This document shows, in pieces, positions 29,991 through 40,007 of a stretch of DNA of 64,000 nucleotides. The position numbers were made by a program, and so were the translations under genes. The stretch's first letter is position 1. Each line of letters opens with the position of its first letter. The notes under the pieces were generated by a model. That model made no database searches. It saw nothing but the letters and a program-made list of their open reading frames with translations, and was not told where the DNA came from. This stretch comes from Sunxiuqinia indica (lineage in GTDB: Bacteria > Bacteroidota > Bacteroidia > Bacteroidales > Prolixibacteraceae). The DNA lies in NCBI RefSeq assembly GCF_009847015.1, contig NZ_WVEM01000008.1, forward strand, positions 124,001 through 188,000, read 5' to 3'.

Positions 29991-30485
29991 TTAATTTTTA
30001 TCGTTTTTCAAAAATTCTTTAAGTTCCCTGAACTCCGTTTTTATTTCATCTTCCAGCTCCTCGAGATTTTCACTGGTTTTGTCAGTCCACCTTTCCAGCT
30101 TGTTTTTCAACTCATTGCTTTTAATACGCACCGAATCGTACCGGCTTCTATAATCATCACTCGTTTCAAAATTATTGTTAGCTAAATGAGCGTTTATACT
30201 ATCCATGTCAGCATTAAACCGATCCAATTCCTGATTTAACTTCCCATTAAAATCAGGATCATTTTCATCCAAACTATTCAGGCGCATGCGCACCCTTTCC
30301 ATTTCACTCTGCGTTCTACCACGGATCTCATCATGGCGGGCATTGTTAATACCCATAACTTCCATTGAATCAATCCCACTACTTTTTTCATTACGATTAT
30401 TCTTTGCCGACTGATTGCACGAAACTGAAAATCCGGCCATCAACAAGGACACTAAAGCCAGTTTAAAAATCTTTATTGTATTCAT
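29991..30485 (-). CDS. Helical lipoprotein of unknown function
   Basis: The 164-residue protein has a lipoprotein signal peptide ending at Cys23 (LMAGFSVSCNQSAKNN), then an almost entirely helical, charged coiled-coil region (about 55-164). No family is recognised. It lies 3 bp upstream of the hemerythrin-like gene and is probably co-transcribed with it, which suggests an envelope-stress context. Confidence 0.75.
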   Translation of the reverse strand: MNTIKIFKLALVSLLMAGFSVSCNQSAKNNRNEKSSGIDSMEVMGINNARHDEIRGRTQSEMERVRMRLNSLDENDPDFNGKLNQELDRFNADMDSINAHLANNNFETSDDYRSRYDSVRIKSNELKNKLERWTDKTSENLEELEDEIKTEFRELKEFLKNDKN

Positions 30486-31247
30486 GTTTATGTATTCAAT
30501 TTGTTTCTAATTTATAGCGATTAAAACTAATCTGTTAAACCATTACTGCATAAGCTATTCCACCGTTTTTTCAATCACATCAATGAACCTTTATCTTTTG
30601 GGTGGTTGAAAATCATCTTATCATTTGCCAAAACTGGTGCCAAACCCATCAATAAGCTAACTATCAAAACATTATAAGACATTGATTGTAGACTTCGCAC
30701 CTCATTAGTGTGGAATTTTTATAATAATACCACGTTTTACAGCAACGCCCAACGACATTCATTTACCAATTTTTCGTTAGCTTTTTCTCAATTATTTAGC
30801 GTGACCTTAGCAAATTGAATAAGCAGAAATACTTAAAAGAGAGGATGTGTCACACATTCTTTTCAGTTTATTATTAAATGCCCGCGCCTAGTGTTCATTG
30901 GGAAAACCACAGTCAAATTATTGAGGTTAGCATTAGAATTAGTCACCACTTTTTCAAGGAAACGAATTCAAAAAAAACTAATATACAAGGAGTTCAGCTC
31001 TACGCCTACCCTCTTCTCCTTCTCTGAGCCATCAAAATATAAAAACAATAGGCTTTTATATTTTCAACTGGATTTGTGCCCCAGATAGAAATTCGATCAA
31101 TAATTTATAATTTCAAAGTGTAATTTACGGCAGAGCTTAATACTTATTCTTTGAAGACGAACGAATTCAACAACCTTGACATTTGCTATGATAACTAATT
31201 GTATTTTCGTAATCAAGAGCATCTATTTTCAAAATAAATAATAAGAA
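30486..31247. other. Intergenic region of about 760 bp with one small candidate ORF
   Basis: No gene longer than 60 codons looks real here. The only item worth noting is a minus-strand 35-codon frame at 30575-30682 (MSYNVLIVSLLMGLAPVLAN then DKMIFNHPKDKGSLM) with a signal-peptide-like start. It may be chance, a tiny secreted peptide or the stump of a lost gene. The AT-rich end near 31176-31210 (TTGAC and TATTTTCG) may hold the promoter of the M16 protease gene, with one mismatch to the -7 consensus. Confidence 0.4.
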
Positions 31248-34049
31248 ATGAGAAGATTAAAAAGCATTTTACTACTGTTTATAACACTACCAGTGTTGGC
31301 TCAGTCCGAGTTTAAATTGACAGATCAAGTACCACTTGATCCGAATGTAAAAACAGGAGTCCTCGAGAATGGGATGACCTACTACATTCGTCACAACGAA
31401 GAGCCCAAGGATCGAGCTAGCTTTTATATGATCCAAAATGTGGGAGCTCTTTTGGAAAATGATGACCAAAATGGTCTGGCGCATTTTTTAGAGCACATGG
31501 CTTTCAATGGCACTGAGAACTTCGAAGGAAAAGGCATTTTAAACACCTTACAAAACCATGGCGTTGCTTTTGGGCGTAATATTAATGCCTACACAGCTTT
31601 TAATCAAACGGTTTATAACTTGAGTGAGGTGCCAACAACTCATGATGGATTAGTTGACACCTGCTTGCTTATTCTTCATGATTGGTCAAATTATTTATTA
31701 CTGACTGAAGAAGAAATTGATGCCGAAAGAGGCGTGATAACCGAAGAATGGCGAACGCGGAGGAATGCAAGCTTCAGACTTCGGAATCAGTGGTTTCCTG
31801 TTTTATTTAAAGGATCGAAATGGGCTGTACGCGATATAATTGGAGACACAACTGTTATTCGCTATCATGAGCCTAGTACGTTAAGAGATTTTTATCATGA
31901 TTGGTACAGAACCGATTTGCAAGCTATTGCGATTGTGGGAGACATCGATGTAGAAGTGGTTGAGCAAAAAGTGAAAGAGATTTTCTCTCCAATACCAGCT
32001 GTAAAAGATGCCAAAGAGCGTCCAACATTCAAGATTCCATCACACGATGAAACTTATTTTGTAGTTGCAACAGATGAAGAAGCGACTCAATCCAGTATTT
32101 CTGTTTTTATTCTTGAAGAAAATAACGATGGGAAGCCAAAAGCCTACGAAGACTTAAAGAATCACTACATTCAAAGCCTTTACAATTCGATGACCGACAT
32201 GCGTATTCAGGAGCTGTTGCAAAAAGGGGAGCCGCCTTTTATAATGGGATCAACTACTATGTCAGGCTTTGTGCGGGGGTACGATGCCTACAGTATTACG
32301 GCAACAGCCAACCCAAATAATGAAGCAAAAGCGCTGGAGGCCATTATGACCGAAACCGAGCGTATCAAACGTTACGGGTTTGCTGAAAGTGAGTTGGAGC
32401 GAGCCAAAACCAACTTTTTAACCGAACTGGAAAGCCACTACAAACAGAAAGATAAGATTAGTAATGATAGTTACGCACGCGAGTACGCCGAGTATTATTT
32501 GACAATGACTCCGGCTCCGGGGATTGATGTTGAGTATGAATTTGCCAACCAGATACTTCCAACGATAACGGCTGAAGAGGTTTCACAAAAAGCCAAAGAG
32601 TGGATAAAAGACGATAACAGAACCATTGTTATAACAGGTCCAACCGATGCCGAACACTTAACAGAAGCTGAAGCAAAAAGCATTATTACAAAAGTCGAAT
32701 CAATGGAGATTGAGCCTTATGTTGATGCTGCTGGCGATGCTTCGCTTATCGACGAAGACTTGACGGGTTCTGCAATTGTCAATACCAGGAAACTAGATGC
32801 TTTTGATGCCGTTGAATGGACACTGGCAAATAATGTAAAGGTCATTTTCCGCCATGCAGATTATGAAAAAGATGCCGTTTCTCTCGTGGCATACAGTGAT
32901 GGAGGAACTTCGAAAGTTGAAAATGACATGGTGCCTTCAGCAGGAATGGCACAGACTTTTGTTAGTGCTTATGGGGTTGGAGATTTTGATGCAATCACCT
33001 TGCAAAAAATGCTAACAGGTAAAAAGGTTGAAGTATCACCAACTTTCTCCTCATTGACGGAAGGATTTAATGGTTCAAGTACTCCAAAGGATTTTGAAAC
33101 AATGCTACAACTCGTTTATTTGTACTTCGAAAAACCGCGGTTTGATGAAGAAGCGCATAATGCATTGATGTCTCGTTATGTGGCCTACATCTCGAACATG
33201 GCTAAAAATCCGCAGAAAATCATGCAGGATTCTTTGACCTATATTTTGTCAGACTATCATCCACGCGTAAGAACAATGGATCCTGACTATTTGACTGATG
33301 TAGATTTTAAAGAAATCGAATCGATTTATAAAGATCGTATTCAGGATGCGGGAGATTTCACCTTCTTTATTGTCGGTAATATTGATCAGGAAGTTGTGAA
33401 GGAATTGGCAACGAAATACCTCGGATCATTAACCGATAATGATCGTGAAGAAAACTGGGTTGATCGTGGCGTTAGAGCTCCGGAAGGAAAAACTGATAAA
33501 GTTATTCCGATTGCTTTTGAAACTCCCAAAGCCAATGTAAATGTGACCTATGTAAATGATATTGAATACAATCAGGAAAACATTCTGGCGATGAAGGTTC
33601 TGAAAGGCATTCTAGATTTACGTTATACCGAGTCGGTGCGTGAAGATGAAGGTGGAACTTATGGCGTTCGTGTTGGAAGTGGATTGAGCCAATATCCGGT
33701 TGAGCGAGCTCAAGTTAAAATCATGTTTGATTGTGATCCAAGCAGAACAGAAAAGCTCAAATCGTTGATCTATCAGGAAATCAACAAAATTATTGAAGAA
33801 GGCCCAACGGATGTGGACTTTAACAAAACCGTTTCAAATTTATTGAAAGATCGCCAGCAGTCTTTAGAGCATAATAGTTTCTGGATGAATTCATTATACA
33901 ACTACTATTATTCTGGTATCAACTCGGCAGATCCCGCTAATTACGAAGAGCTACTGAATGAAATGACCAAACAAGATATTCAAAAGTTTGCTGCTTCTTT
34001 CTTCGAAGGAGCAGATTTGATTGATGTGGTTTTCAAACCCAAAGAATAG
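31248..34049 (+). CDS. Secreted M16 family zinc metalloprotease (pitrilysin/insulinase type)
   Basis: The 933-residue protein has a signal peptide (to about LPVLAQ, residue 19) and two M16 halves. The first half carries the inverted zinc motif H79-F-L-E-H83 (AHFLEHMAFNGTENF), with the downstream Glu in ERGVITEEWRTR. The second half (from about 505) lacks it, as is usual. M16 enzymes are clam-shell proteases that degrade peptides, so a periplasmic peptide-processing role is likely. A strong terminator follows. Confidence 0.94.
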   Translation: MRRLKSILLLFITLPVLAQSEFKLTDQVPLDPNVKTGVLENGMTYYIRHNEEPKDRASFYMIQNVGALLENDDQNGLAHFLEHMAFNGTENFEGKGILNTLQNHGVAFGRNINAYTAFNQTVYNLSEVPTTHDGLVDTCLLILHDWSNYLLLTEEEIDAERGVITEEWRTRRNASFRLRNQWFPVLFKGSKWAVRDIIGDTTVIRYHEPSTLRDFYHDWYRTDLQAIAIVGDIDVEVVEQKVKEIFSPIPAVKDAKERPTFKIPSHDETYFVVATDEEATQSSISVFILEENNDGKPKAYEDLKNHYIQSLYNSMTDMRIQELLQKGEPPFIMGSTTMSGFVRGYDAYSITATANPNNEAKALEAIMTETERIKRYGFAESELERAKTNFLTELESHYKQKDKISNDSYAREYAEYYLTMTPAPGIDVEYEFANQILPTITAEEVSQKAKEWIKDDNRTIVITGPTDAEHLTEAEAKSIITKVESMEIEPYVDAAGDASLIDEDLTGSAIVNTRKLDAFDAVEWTLANNVKVIFRHADYEKDAVSLVAYSDGGTSKVENDMVPSAGMAQTFVSAYGVGDFDAITLQKMLTGKKVEVSPTFSSLTEGFNGSSTPKDFETMLQLVYLYFEKPRFDEEAHNALMSRYVAYISNMAKNPQKIMQDSLTYILSDYHPRVRTMDPDYLTDVDFKEIESIYKDRIQDAGDFTFFIVGNIDQEVVKELATKYLGSLTDNDREENWVDRGVRAPEGKTDKVIPIAFETPKANVNVTYVNDIEYNQENILAMKVLKGILDLRYTESVREDEGGTYGVRVGSGLSQYPVERAQVKIMFDCDPSRTEKLKSLIYQEINKIIEEGPTDVDFNKTVSNLLKDRQQSLEHNSFWMNSLYNYYYSGINSADPANYEELLNEMTKQDIQKFAASFFEGADLIDVVFKPKE

Positions 34050-34071
34050 TTTATTAACGCATTAGATATTG

Positions 34072-34106
34072 AATGGCGAAGTACCGATGTACTTCGCCAT
34101 TTTTTT
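34072..34106 (+). terminator. Terminator of the M16 protease gene
   Basis: A perfect 13-bp stem (AATGGCGAAGTAC at 34072-34084 with its complement at 34089-34101), loop CGAT, is followed by a T run to 34107. Its T run overlaps the stop codon of the convergent nucleotidyltransferase gene. Confidence 0.85.
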
Positions 34107-34842
34107 ATTCTAAATCCAGCTGTTTGACCAGCTGTTCGGCTTCGTTCATTTGTTCATACTTACCTAGATCCATCCATATTGATTGGTCGTCAACAAATGC
34201 TTTAATCGAGTTCGATTTTGCCAGACGCAAGTATAAATCGATAATTGAAAACTTACCCTTCTCTTCGATGAGGTTCAATAATTCGGGCTGAATAATCTGA
34301 ATACCACTAAAAGCATAAGGGGTTGATTGTTCAAACTCATCAGGCTTCGAGATCTTTGTTTCACCCGTGTTGTAGTTCTTCCATCCTGTTAGTTGTCGAT
34401 TGTCGTCGAAAAGCAAATAACGCGAGGTGTCACGCTTGCGAACAACCAAAGTTGCAAGTGTCTTTTCTCGCTGATGGTAAGATCGTAGTTCTCGAAAAGA
34501 AAGGTTTGTCAGTACATCAACGTTCAGTAATAAAACAGGCTGTTTTTTATCAAACAACGGAGCAGCTTTTAAAACTCCTCCACCGGTATCTAAAAGCATC
34601 TCGCTTTCATCTGAAACCTGGATGTCTAAACCTGAAAAAGTCCATTCCTGAAGTAAAGCGATAACTTGTTCAGAAAAATGATGAACATTGATAATGATTT
34701 TTTGAATTCCATGCTTTTGCAAATTCACGATGCATCGTTCGAGCAGAGTTTTCCCATTAATTTTCACCAGTGCTTTGGGCCTGTCGTTCGTAAGTGGCTG
34801 AAGCCGTGTTCCTAGTCCGGCTGCAAAAATCATTGCTTGCAT
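34105..34842 (-). CDS. Sugar-1-phosphate nucleotidyltransferase (MurU-like)
   Basis: From the ATG at 34842 (MQAMIFAAGLGTRLQPLT) it is a 245-residue nucleotidyltransferase with the signature GLGTRLQPLT, the Lys in RPKALVKING, and the metal-binding Asp in LLNVDVLTN. It forms an NDP-sugar from a sugar 1-phosphate. Its short size and sequence resemble MurU, which makes UDP-MurNAc in cell-wall recycling, but the usual AmgK-like kinase is not adjacent, so the substrate is uncertain. The frame to 34938 adds 32 residues that do not fit the fold. Confidence 0.85.
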   Translation of the reverse strand: MQAMIFAAGLGTRLQPLTNDRPKALVKINGKTLLERCIVNLQKHGIQKIIINVHHFSEQVIALLQEWTFSGLDIQVSDESEMLLDTGGGVLKAAPLFDKKQPVLLLNVDVLTNLSFRELRSYHQREKTLATLVVRKRDTSRYLLFDDNRQLTGWKNYNTGETKISKPDEFEQSTPYAFSGIQIIQPELLNLIEEKGKFSIIDLYLRLAKSNSIKAFVDDQSIWMDLGKYEQMNEAEQLVKQLDLE

Positions 34843-35056
34843 AGTTCTTTCTTTTGGGTAAAAATAGTGGAATCTTTCATGAAAGGAAATGGAGTGATTA
34901 AACGAAATGAGCTTTTGAGAGTCAATAAAACTAAACATTTAAAAATATCCCAATGAAACGAACATGAAATTTAATCTGCGATATTTCACAAACAAGCATA
35001 ATTAAATTTCATCGAGAGTTCCATGTAATACCTTATAAATAAACAATTTTAATCAC

Positions 35057-35467
35057 ATGAAAAGAATACAATTATTGGTTGTTTTATTGATTACCGTTGT
35101 CGGATTTAGCTATGCACAGCCAGGACAGGGTCAACGTAGGAGTCCTGAAGAAATGGAAAAGAGAATGGTGGAGCAACTTGGGCTTGATGAAGCTCAACAA
35201 GACAAGCTGCACGAGATCAATAAAAAGTATCAGGCGAAATCGGAAAAAATGCGTGAGGAAATGAAAAATGCTGCTGACGAGGACGCTCGCAAGGCTTTAT
35301 TTCCTAAAATGCGCGAAACGATGAAAAACAGAAATGTCGAAATCCGAAGTATGCTGAATGCGGAGCAAGCTGAAAAGTTTGATGAAATGCAGAAACAACA
35401 AGAAGAGCGAATGAAGAAAAGACGTTCGCCCGATCAACGAGGAGGCAATGTTAGACCCGGAAAATAG
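35057..35467 (+). CDS. Spy/CpxP-like periplasmic protein
   Basis: The 136-residue protein has a signal peptide (to FSYAQ, residue 21), then a highly charged helical region with an LTxxQ-like motif (LGLDEAQQDKL, 42-52) and a second copy near 109 (LNAEQAEKF). This pattern marks Spy/CpxP-type periplasmic chaperone or metal-stress proteins. It is monocistronic and ends at a shared terminator. Confidence 0.75.
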   Translation: MKRIQLLVVLLITVVGFSYAQPGQGQRRSPEEMEKRMVEQLGLDEAQQDKLHEINKKYQAKSEKMREEMKNAADEDARKALFPKMRETMKNRNVEIRSMLNAEQAEKFDEMQKQQEERMKKRRSPDQRGGNVRPGK

Positions 35468-35508
35468 AATAGTCGAATAGGGGTTTAGTTTTAGTTAGTA
35501 GAAAAAAG

Positions 35509-35538
35509 AAAAGGGGATTTGGTTAATCCCCTTTTTTT
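35509..35538. terminator. Bidirectional terminator between the Spy-like gene and ribH
   Basis: An 11-bp stem (AAAAGGGGATT at 35509-35519 with AATCCCCTTTT at 35525-35535) has T tracts on both strands. Confidence 0.85.
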
Positions 35539-36026
35539 TATGCTTTCATTTCTTTCTGAAGTGCAATCATCTTGATTGCTGTAATTGCTGCTTCGTCGCC
35601 TTTGTTGCCTAATTTGCCGCCGGCACGATCCAAAGCCTGCTGTTCGTTGTTGGTGGTTAAAACCCCAAAAATAAAGGGCTTATTGTATTTCAGGTTCAAA
35701 TCAGTTGTTCCAGCAGTTACGCCATCGCAAATAAAATCGAAATGACGAGTGTCTCCCTGAATAACACAACCAATCAGTATGATTGCATCCACATCGCTGT
35801 ACTCAGCAAAAAATTGCCCCCCCAGTGGAAGCTCAAAAGTTCCCGGCACATGCTTTATCTGGATGTCATCGTCTTCAACATCATGCTTCTTTAAAGTGTC
35901 AATAGCTCCCTGTGCGAGAGCGCCTGTAATTTCATAATTCCACTCAGCGACTACAATTCCAACTTTATAACCTTTTGCCGAAGGAACAGATTCGATGTCG
36001 TATGCTGATAAATTTTTTGTTGCCAT
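35538..36026 (-). CDS. ribH: 6,7-dimethyl-8-ribityllumazine synthase
   Basis: RibH condenses 5-amino-6-ribitylaminouracil with 3,4-dihydroxybutanone 4-phosphate, the penultimate step of riboflavin synthesis. The 162-residue protein has the family motifs [13 protein letters not shown] (near 26), VPGTFELPL (near 60), [18 protein letters not shown] (near 82) with the catalytic His, and [17 protein letters not shown]. It stands alone here; other rib genes are not in the window. Confidence 0.97.
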   Translation of the reverse strand: MATKNLSAYDIESVPSAKGYKVGIVVAEWNYEITGALAQGAIDTLKKHDVEDDDIQIKHVPGTFELPLGGQFFAEYSDVDAIILIGCVIQGDTRHFDFICDGVTAGTTDLNLKYNKPFIFGVLTTNNEQQALDRAGGKLGNKGDEAAITAIKMIALQKEMKA

Positions 36027-36050
36027 ACCTTTAATTTTTCTACAAAAATA

Positions 36051-36077
36051 AAAAATCCCCTGCGATGAGGGGATTTT
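36051..36077 (-). terminator. Terminator between the TPR gene and ribH
   Basis: On the minus strand a 9-bp stem (AAAATCCCC/GGGGATTTT) with an 8-nt loop is followed by a T-rich run. It separates the TPR-protein transcript from ribH. Confidence 0.75.
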
Positions 36078-36097
36078 CAGAAATATATTAATTGAAA

Positions 36098-36790
36098 TTA
36101 TTTATTCTGCTTAATTTCTACGCGAGCGATGTATTTTGCAACGCTTCGTCCTTCATTTGACGTTGGGTACTCTTCCTTTATAGTTTGATAAATCTCTAAC
36201 GCATCGTCCAAATTCCCTTCTTCTTCCAATAAGTTAGCCGCTTTCATCATGTAAATAGGCGTGGTGAATTCGTTTTCTGAAGCTTTGTATGCATTTTTAT
36301 AGGCCGACAGCGCTTTGTCGGATTCTCCAAGTTCGAGATAGGCATCGCCCTTTGCTCCTTCGGTAACCGGAACTAACAACAGATCATCCGTATCAAACTC
36401 GTTCAAATAATCCAACGCTGCTTCATATTCTCCTAATTTCAAATACGAGATTCCGGTGTAATAATTAGACAGATTTCCAGCATCGGTCATTCCGTAGTCT
36501 TCTATAATATCCAGGAATCCGAGATAATTGCCATCTCCATTAATCGCCAGATTAAAAGAATCTTTTTCAAAATACTGCTCTGCCATGAACATTTGCTCTT
36601 GAGCGTCCAGTTCACGAGGCTGAATATATAATTTTGTAAAACCAAGGTAAGCGACTACAATTGCGACAATTACTCCAACAACAATTACTAGAATTTTTTG
36701 GTTGTCTTCAATGATTTGCTCCGTTTTTGTCAACGTACTTTCAACTTCTGAAAAGCTGTCTTGCTCTCTGGTGTCCTTATTTTTTGCCAT
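36098..36790 (-). CDS. Membrane-anchored tetratricopeptide repeat protein
   Basis: The 230-residue protein has a charged N-terminus, one transmembrane helix (about 33-53, [19 protein letters not shown]) and a soluble part with several TPR units ([20 protein letters not shown] split, [40 protein letters not shown]). The layout resembles YfgM, a periplasmic chaperone partner of the translocon. It is divergent from recF and precedes ribH behind a terminator. Confidence 0.82.
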   Translation of the reverse strand: MAKNKDTREQDSFSEVESTLTKTEQIIEDNQKILVIVVGVIVAIVVAYLGFTKLYIQPRELDAQEQMFMAEQYFEKDSFNLAINGDGNYLGFLDIIEDYGMTDAGNLSNYYTGISYLKLGEYEAALDYLNEFDTDDLLLVPVTEGAKGDAYLELGESDKALSAYKNAYKASENEFTTPIYMMKAANLLEEEGNLDDALEIYQTIKEEYPTSNEGRSVAKYIARVEIKQNK

Positions 36791-37006
36791 CTTTTAAATA
36801 GATTATTCCAATTTCGTGACGCAAAAATATGTTTTTTTATAAAATAAAGAGCAGGAAAGGTTTATAAAATTTAATATTAATCAACATGTCGCTGTTATTA
36901 TCGTTTCCAAAACCAATGAATTTCATATTCAGGCACGAATACTGGAGTAATGAATTATTTTTTTCAACAGTAAACGAAATGCCTCCTGCTTCATTTTTTA
37001 TTTTCT

Positions 37007-37014
37007 TAGTTTTG
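37007..37014 (+). promoter_or_regulatory. Candidate -7 promoter element of recF
   Basis: TAGTTTTG matches TAnnTTTG exactly and lies 22 bp before the recF start codon. The -33 region is not conserved. Confidence 0.5.
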
Positions 37015-37036
37015 TTTAGCCTAAAGAATTTTCTTC

Positions 37037-38146
37037 ATGTATATTAAAAATCTATCGCTGGTTAATTTTAAAAATTTCGAGGAAGCCGATCTGAAGTTTT
37101 CCGCAAATCTGAATTGTTTTATCGGTAATAATGGAGCCGGAAAAACAAATTTGATGGATGCGATTTTTTATTTATCGTTTTGCAAGAGTTTTATCAGCTC
37201 CATTGATGGGCTGAATATTATGCATGATCAGGATTTTTTTGTCATTCACGGTAGGTACCATCGACTGGAGAATGAAGAAAATATCTATTGTGGACTGAAG
37301 CGGGGGCAAAAGAAACATTTCAAACGAAATAAGAAAGAGTACAAAAAATTATCGGAGCATATCGGTTTGCTTCCGCTGATTATTGTCACGCCATCAGATA
37401 TGAATCTGATCTTAGGAGGCAGTGATGAACGCAGGCGTTTTCTTGATTCAATTATTTCGCAGTATGATCAGGTTTATCTTGATAATTTGATTCGTTACAA
37501 CAGGGCATTATTACAGCGTAATAAACTATTGAAACAGTTTGCTGCCGACCGCTTTTATAGCGAAGAAAGCCTTGAGGTATGGAGTGACCAAATGGTTCAT
37601 TACGGAAAACTGATTCATGAAAAAAGGGTTGAATATTTGCAAAAATTACAGCCCATATTTCAGCACTATTATGAGTTGATTTCTTCAGGGAAAGAACGAA
37701 TTGAGATGGTACACGAATCGAAACTTTACGACCACGACTTTGCCGAGCTGTTAAAAGAGTCGATACCTAAAGACCGCCTATTACAATATACTTCGGTTGG
37801 AATTCATAAGGATGATATTCTTTTCAATTTAGGAGATTATCCCATTAAGAAGATTGGATCACAAGGGCAAAAGAAAACCTATTTGGTCGCTCTAAAGCTC
37901 GCTCAGTTTGATTTTATCAAGGATTTATCGGGAATGACCCCTATCCTTCTATTAGATGATATTTTTGATAAACTGGATAAATACCGGGTAGAGCAAATTG
38001 TGAAATTAGTGGCCGACGATCATTTTGGACAGATATTTATAACCGATACCAATCGGGAGCATTTAGATCAGATGATTGAGGAGATCGAAGCTGATTTTAA
38101 AATTTTTCAGGTGAACGACGGAACAGTAAACGAGGTAACAAAATGA
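37037..38146 (+). CDS. recF: DNA replication and repair protein RecF
   Basis: RecF is an SMC-like ATPase that helps load RecA at single-strand gaps. The 369-residue protein has Walker A GNNGAGKT (30-37), a mid-protein SDMNLILGGSDERRRFLD stretch, a signature region (KIGSQGQKKTYLVALKLAQ) and Walker B ILLLDDIFDKLD (near 312). Its stop codon overlaps the start of dciA by 4 bp. Confidence 0.96.
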   Translation: MYIKNLSLVNFKNFEEADLKFSANLNCFIGNNGAGKTNLMDAIFYLSFCKSFISSIDGLNIMHDQDFFVIHGRYHRLENEENIYCGLKRGQKKHFKRNKKEYKKLSEHIGLLPLIIVTPSDMNLILGGSDERRRFLDSIISQYDQVYLDNLIRYNRALLQRNKLLKQFAADRFYSEESLEVWSDQMVHYGKLIHEKRVEYLQKLQPIFQHYYELISSGKERIEMVHESKLYDHDFAELLKESIPKDRLLQYTSVGIHKDDILFNLGDYPIKKIGSQGQKKTYLVALKLAQFDFIKDLSGMTPILLLDDIFDKLDKYRVEQIVKLVADDHFGQIFITDTNREHLDQMIEEIEADFKIFQVNDGTVNEVTK

Positions 38147-38433
38147 GACGAAGCAATACACAAAAACTGAGTGACATATTAAAGGATTATATCGAGGAAA
38201 ACAGACTTGGAAAAAAACTGACAGAAGTTGACTTGATTGCTTCGTGGGAAAAAGTGGTTGGACCGATGATTGCCAAATACACGGAGTCGTTGCGAATTAA
38301 CAACGGAACCTTGTTTGTAAAAAGCAGTTCTCCGGCTTTGCGAAGTGAGTTGGTAATGATGAAAGAGCAATTAAAAGCCCGCTTGAATGAACAAGCGGGC
38401 GAAGATATAATCAAAGAGATTATTTTTCGTTAA
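38143..38433 (+). CDS. DUF721 (DciA-like) protein
   Basis: This 96-residue protein of the DUF721 family contains [20 protein letters not shown] (split) and [19 protein letters not shown]. DciA loads or operates the replicative helicase DnaB in most bacteria that lack DnaC. This shorter Bacteroidota form is usually encoded next to recF, as here, with ATGA coupling. Its last 4 bp overlap the end of the convergent ndk gene. Confidence 0.88.
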   Translation: MRRSNTQKLSDILKDYIEENRLGKKLTEVDLIASWEKVVGPMIAKYTESLRINNGTLFVKSSSPALRSELVMMKEQLKARLNEQAGEDIIKEIIFR

Positions 38434-38855
38434 ATTGAAAATCGTTCAACTCGGGAAAAGAAAAAATCACTTTCCTTAATTGCATTTTCATCGCTATCTG
38501 ATCCATGAATAGCATTGTGGGTTTTCGATTCCGCAAATATTTTGCGAATCGTACCTTCTTCGGCCTCTAAAGGATCTGTTGCTCCGATTAAAGCACGGAA
38601 ATCTTCAACAGCATTTTCTTTTTCAAGAATAGCTACAACGATTGGTGCAGAGCTCATAAATTTCACTAAATCTTTATAGAACGGCCTGTCTTTATGTACC
38701 GCATAAAAAGCACCTGCTTGTTCTTTTTTTAACTTGGTGTACTTTAAAGCTTTAATAACAAATCCTGCTTCATTAACTTTTGCCAGGATTGGCCCAATCA
38801 GGTTTCGTTCAACGGCACCTGGTTTGATGATGGTAAGAGTTCGTTTTCCAGCCAT
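38430..38855 (-). CDS. ndk: Nucleoside diphosphate kinase
   Basis: Ndk transfers the gamma phosphate between nucleoside triphosphates and diphosphates through a phosphohistidine. The 141-residue protein has [13 protein letters not shown] (6-18), the active-site NAIHGSDS with His117, and the RFS-type C-terminus. It is monocistronic. Confidence 0.97.
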   Translation of the reverse strand: MAGKRTLTIIKPGAVERNLIGPILAKVNEAGFVIKALKYTKLKKEQAGAFYAVHKDRPFYKDLVKFMSSAPIVVAILEKENAVEDFRALIGATDPLEAEEGTIRKIFAESKTHNAIHGSDSDENAIKESDFFFSRVERFSI

Positions 38856-38939
38856 TTTGTGTAATTTGTGTTAGGTTTGATAAATCAAACGAAAATAGAA
38901 AATTAATTAACTAAAATTAAATACCGGGTGCATTATTTT

Positions 38940-38947
38940 TATATTTG
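38940..38947 (+). promoter_or_regulatory. Candidate -7 promoter element of the DHH phosphoesterase gene
   Basis: TATATTTG is an exact TAnnTTTG match 23 bp before the TTG start at 38971. Confidence 0.5.
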
Positions 38948-38970
38948 TAGCCGGTTAAAATATTTGAATT

Positions 38971-40005
38971 TTGAAAGAACTGAAATTAGATTTAATAAAC
39001 GCTTTTAAGGAGCTCATTGTTGAGCCCAATCAACGTGTTGTTATTTTACCTCATGTAAACCCTGATGGAGATGCAATCGGGTCAGCTTTAGGAATGGCAC
39101 ACATCTTAAAAACCTCCGGGTTACAGGTAAATGTTGTTTGTGTTAATGAATATGCTGATTTTTTTAAGTGGATGGACGATCAGGAATCAGTTACTTTTTA
39201 TTCGTCTGATCCCAAAAAGGTCGAGCAGCTTTTGGACGATTCAGACCTGTTAATTTGCCTGGACTTCAATCATCTTTCAAGAACCGGAAAGATGAAAGAA
39301 TTGATTGAGAACTATTCAAAATCAACGGTACTGATTGATCACCATCCGTACCCACAGGATTTTGCTGATATTATCATCTCTCACCCGGAATGCTCATCAA
39401 CAGCAGAGTTGGTCTTTCACGTTATCAGGGCACTCGATTTTGAACAATACATGAATAAGAGTGCGGCCGAATGCCTTTTTTGTGGTATAATGACCGATAC
39501 CGGATCGTTTGATTACAATGTTTCTGATCCGCAAACGTTTCAGACTGTAGGAGAATTGCTAAAATTTGGCATTGATCAGGATTATATTCATAGCCAGGTG
39601 TTTGATAATTATTCTGCCGATCGCATGCGGCTACTGGGATATTGCCTGAACGAGTGTATGGAGGTTTTCCCGGAACACCATGCAGCAGTTATTTATTTGA
39701 CCAAGGAAACGCAAGCTAAATTTAACTTTGTAAAAGGAGACAGCGAAGGCTTTGTGAATTATCCCTTGTCGATTCGTGGAATCCATTTTAGCACCCTTTT
39801 TTCAGAAAAGGATGGAATGGTAAAAGCGTCTTTTAGATCAAAGGGCGAATTTGCTGTTAATGAGTTTGCCTCCGAAAATTTTAATGGAGGAGGACATTGC
39901 AACGCAGCCGGAGGGGAGATTTATGCATCATTAACCGAAACCCTTGATAAATACAGGAAACTGCTTCCGGTTTATCAGGAAAAATTAGTTAAAACAAAAT
40001 CGTAA
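38971..40005 (+). CDS. DHH/DHHA1 phosphoesterase (NrnA-like oligoribonuclease/PAP phosphatase)
   Basis: The 344-residue protein has the DHH-family metal-binding motifs LPHVNPDGDAIGS (His28, Asp32, Asp34), LICLDFNHLSR, VLIDHHPYPQ and a C-terminal DHHA1 domain with NGGGHCNAAGG. NrnA enzymes degrade nanoRNA and 3'-phosphoadenosine 5'-phosphate, and some cleave cyclic dinucleotide products. The start is TTG, placed by the -7 box upstream and lack of a nearer ATG. The two FKBP genes follow; the first begins 2 bp after its stop. Confidence 0.93.
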   Translation: MKELKLDLINAFKELIVEPNQRVVILPHVNPDGDAIGSALGMAHILKTSGLQVNVVCVNEYADFFKWMDDQESVTFYSSDPKKVEQLLDDSDLLICLDFNHLSRTGKMKELIENYSKSTVLIDHHPYPQDFADIIISHPECSSTAELVFHVIRALDFEQYMNKSAAECLFCGIMTDTGSFDYNVSDPQTFQTVGELLKFGIDQDYIHSQVFDNYSADRMRLLGYCLNECMEVFPEHHAAVIYLTKETQAKFNFVKGDSEGFVNYPLSIRGIHFSTLFSEKDGMVKASFRSKGEFAVNEFASENFNGGGHCNAAGGEIYASLTETLDKYRKLLPVYQEKLVKTKS

Positions 40006-40007
40006 TA

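Noticed and set aside
30891-31088. 65-codon plus-strand frame in the gap before the M16 protease gene
   Set aside because: It looks like random translation of AT-rich DNA, with no signal peptide or domain.
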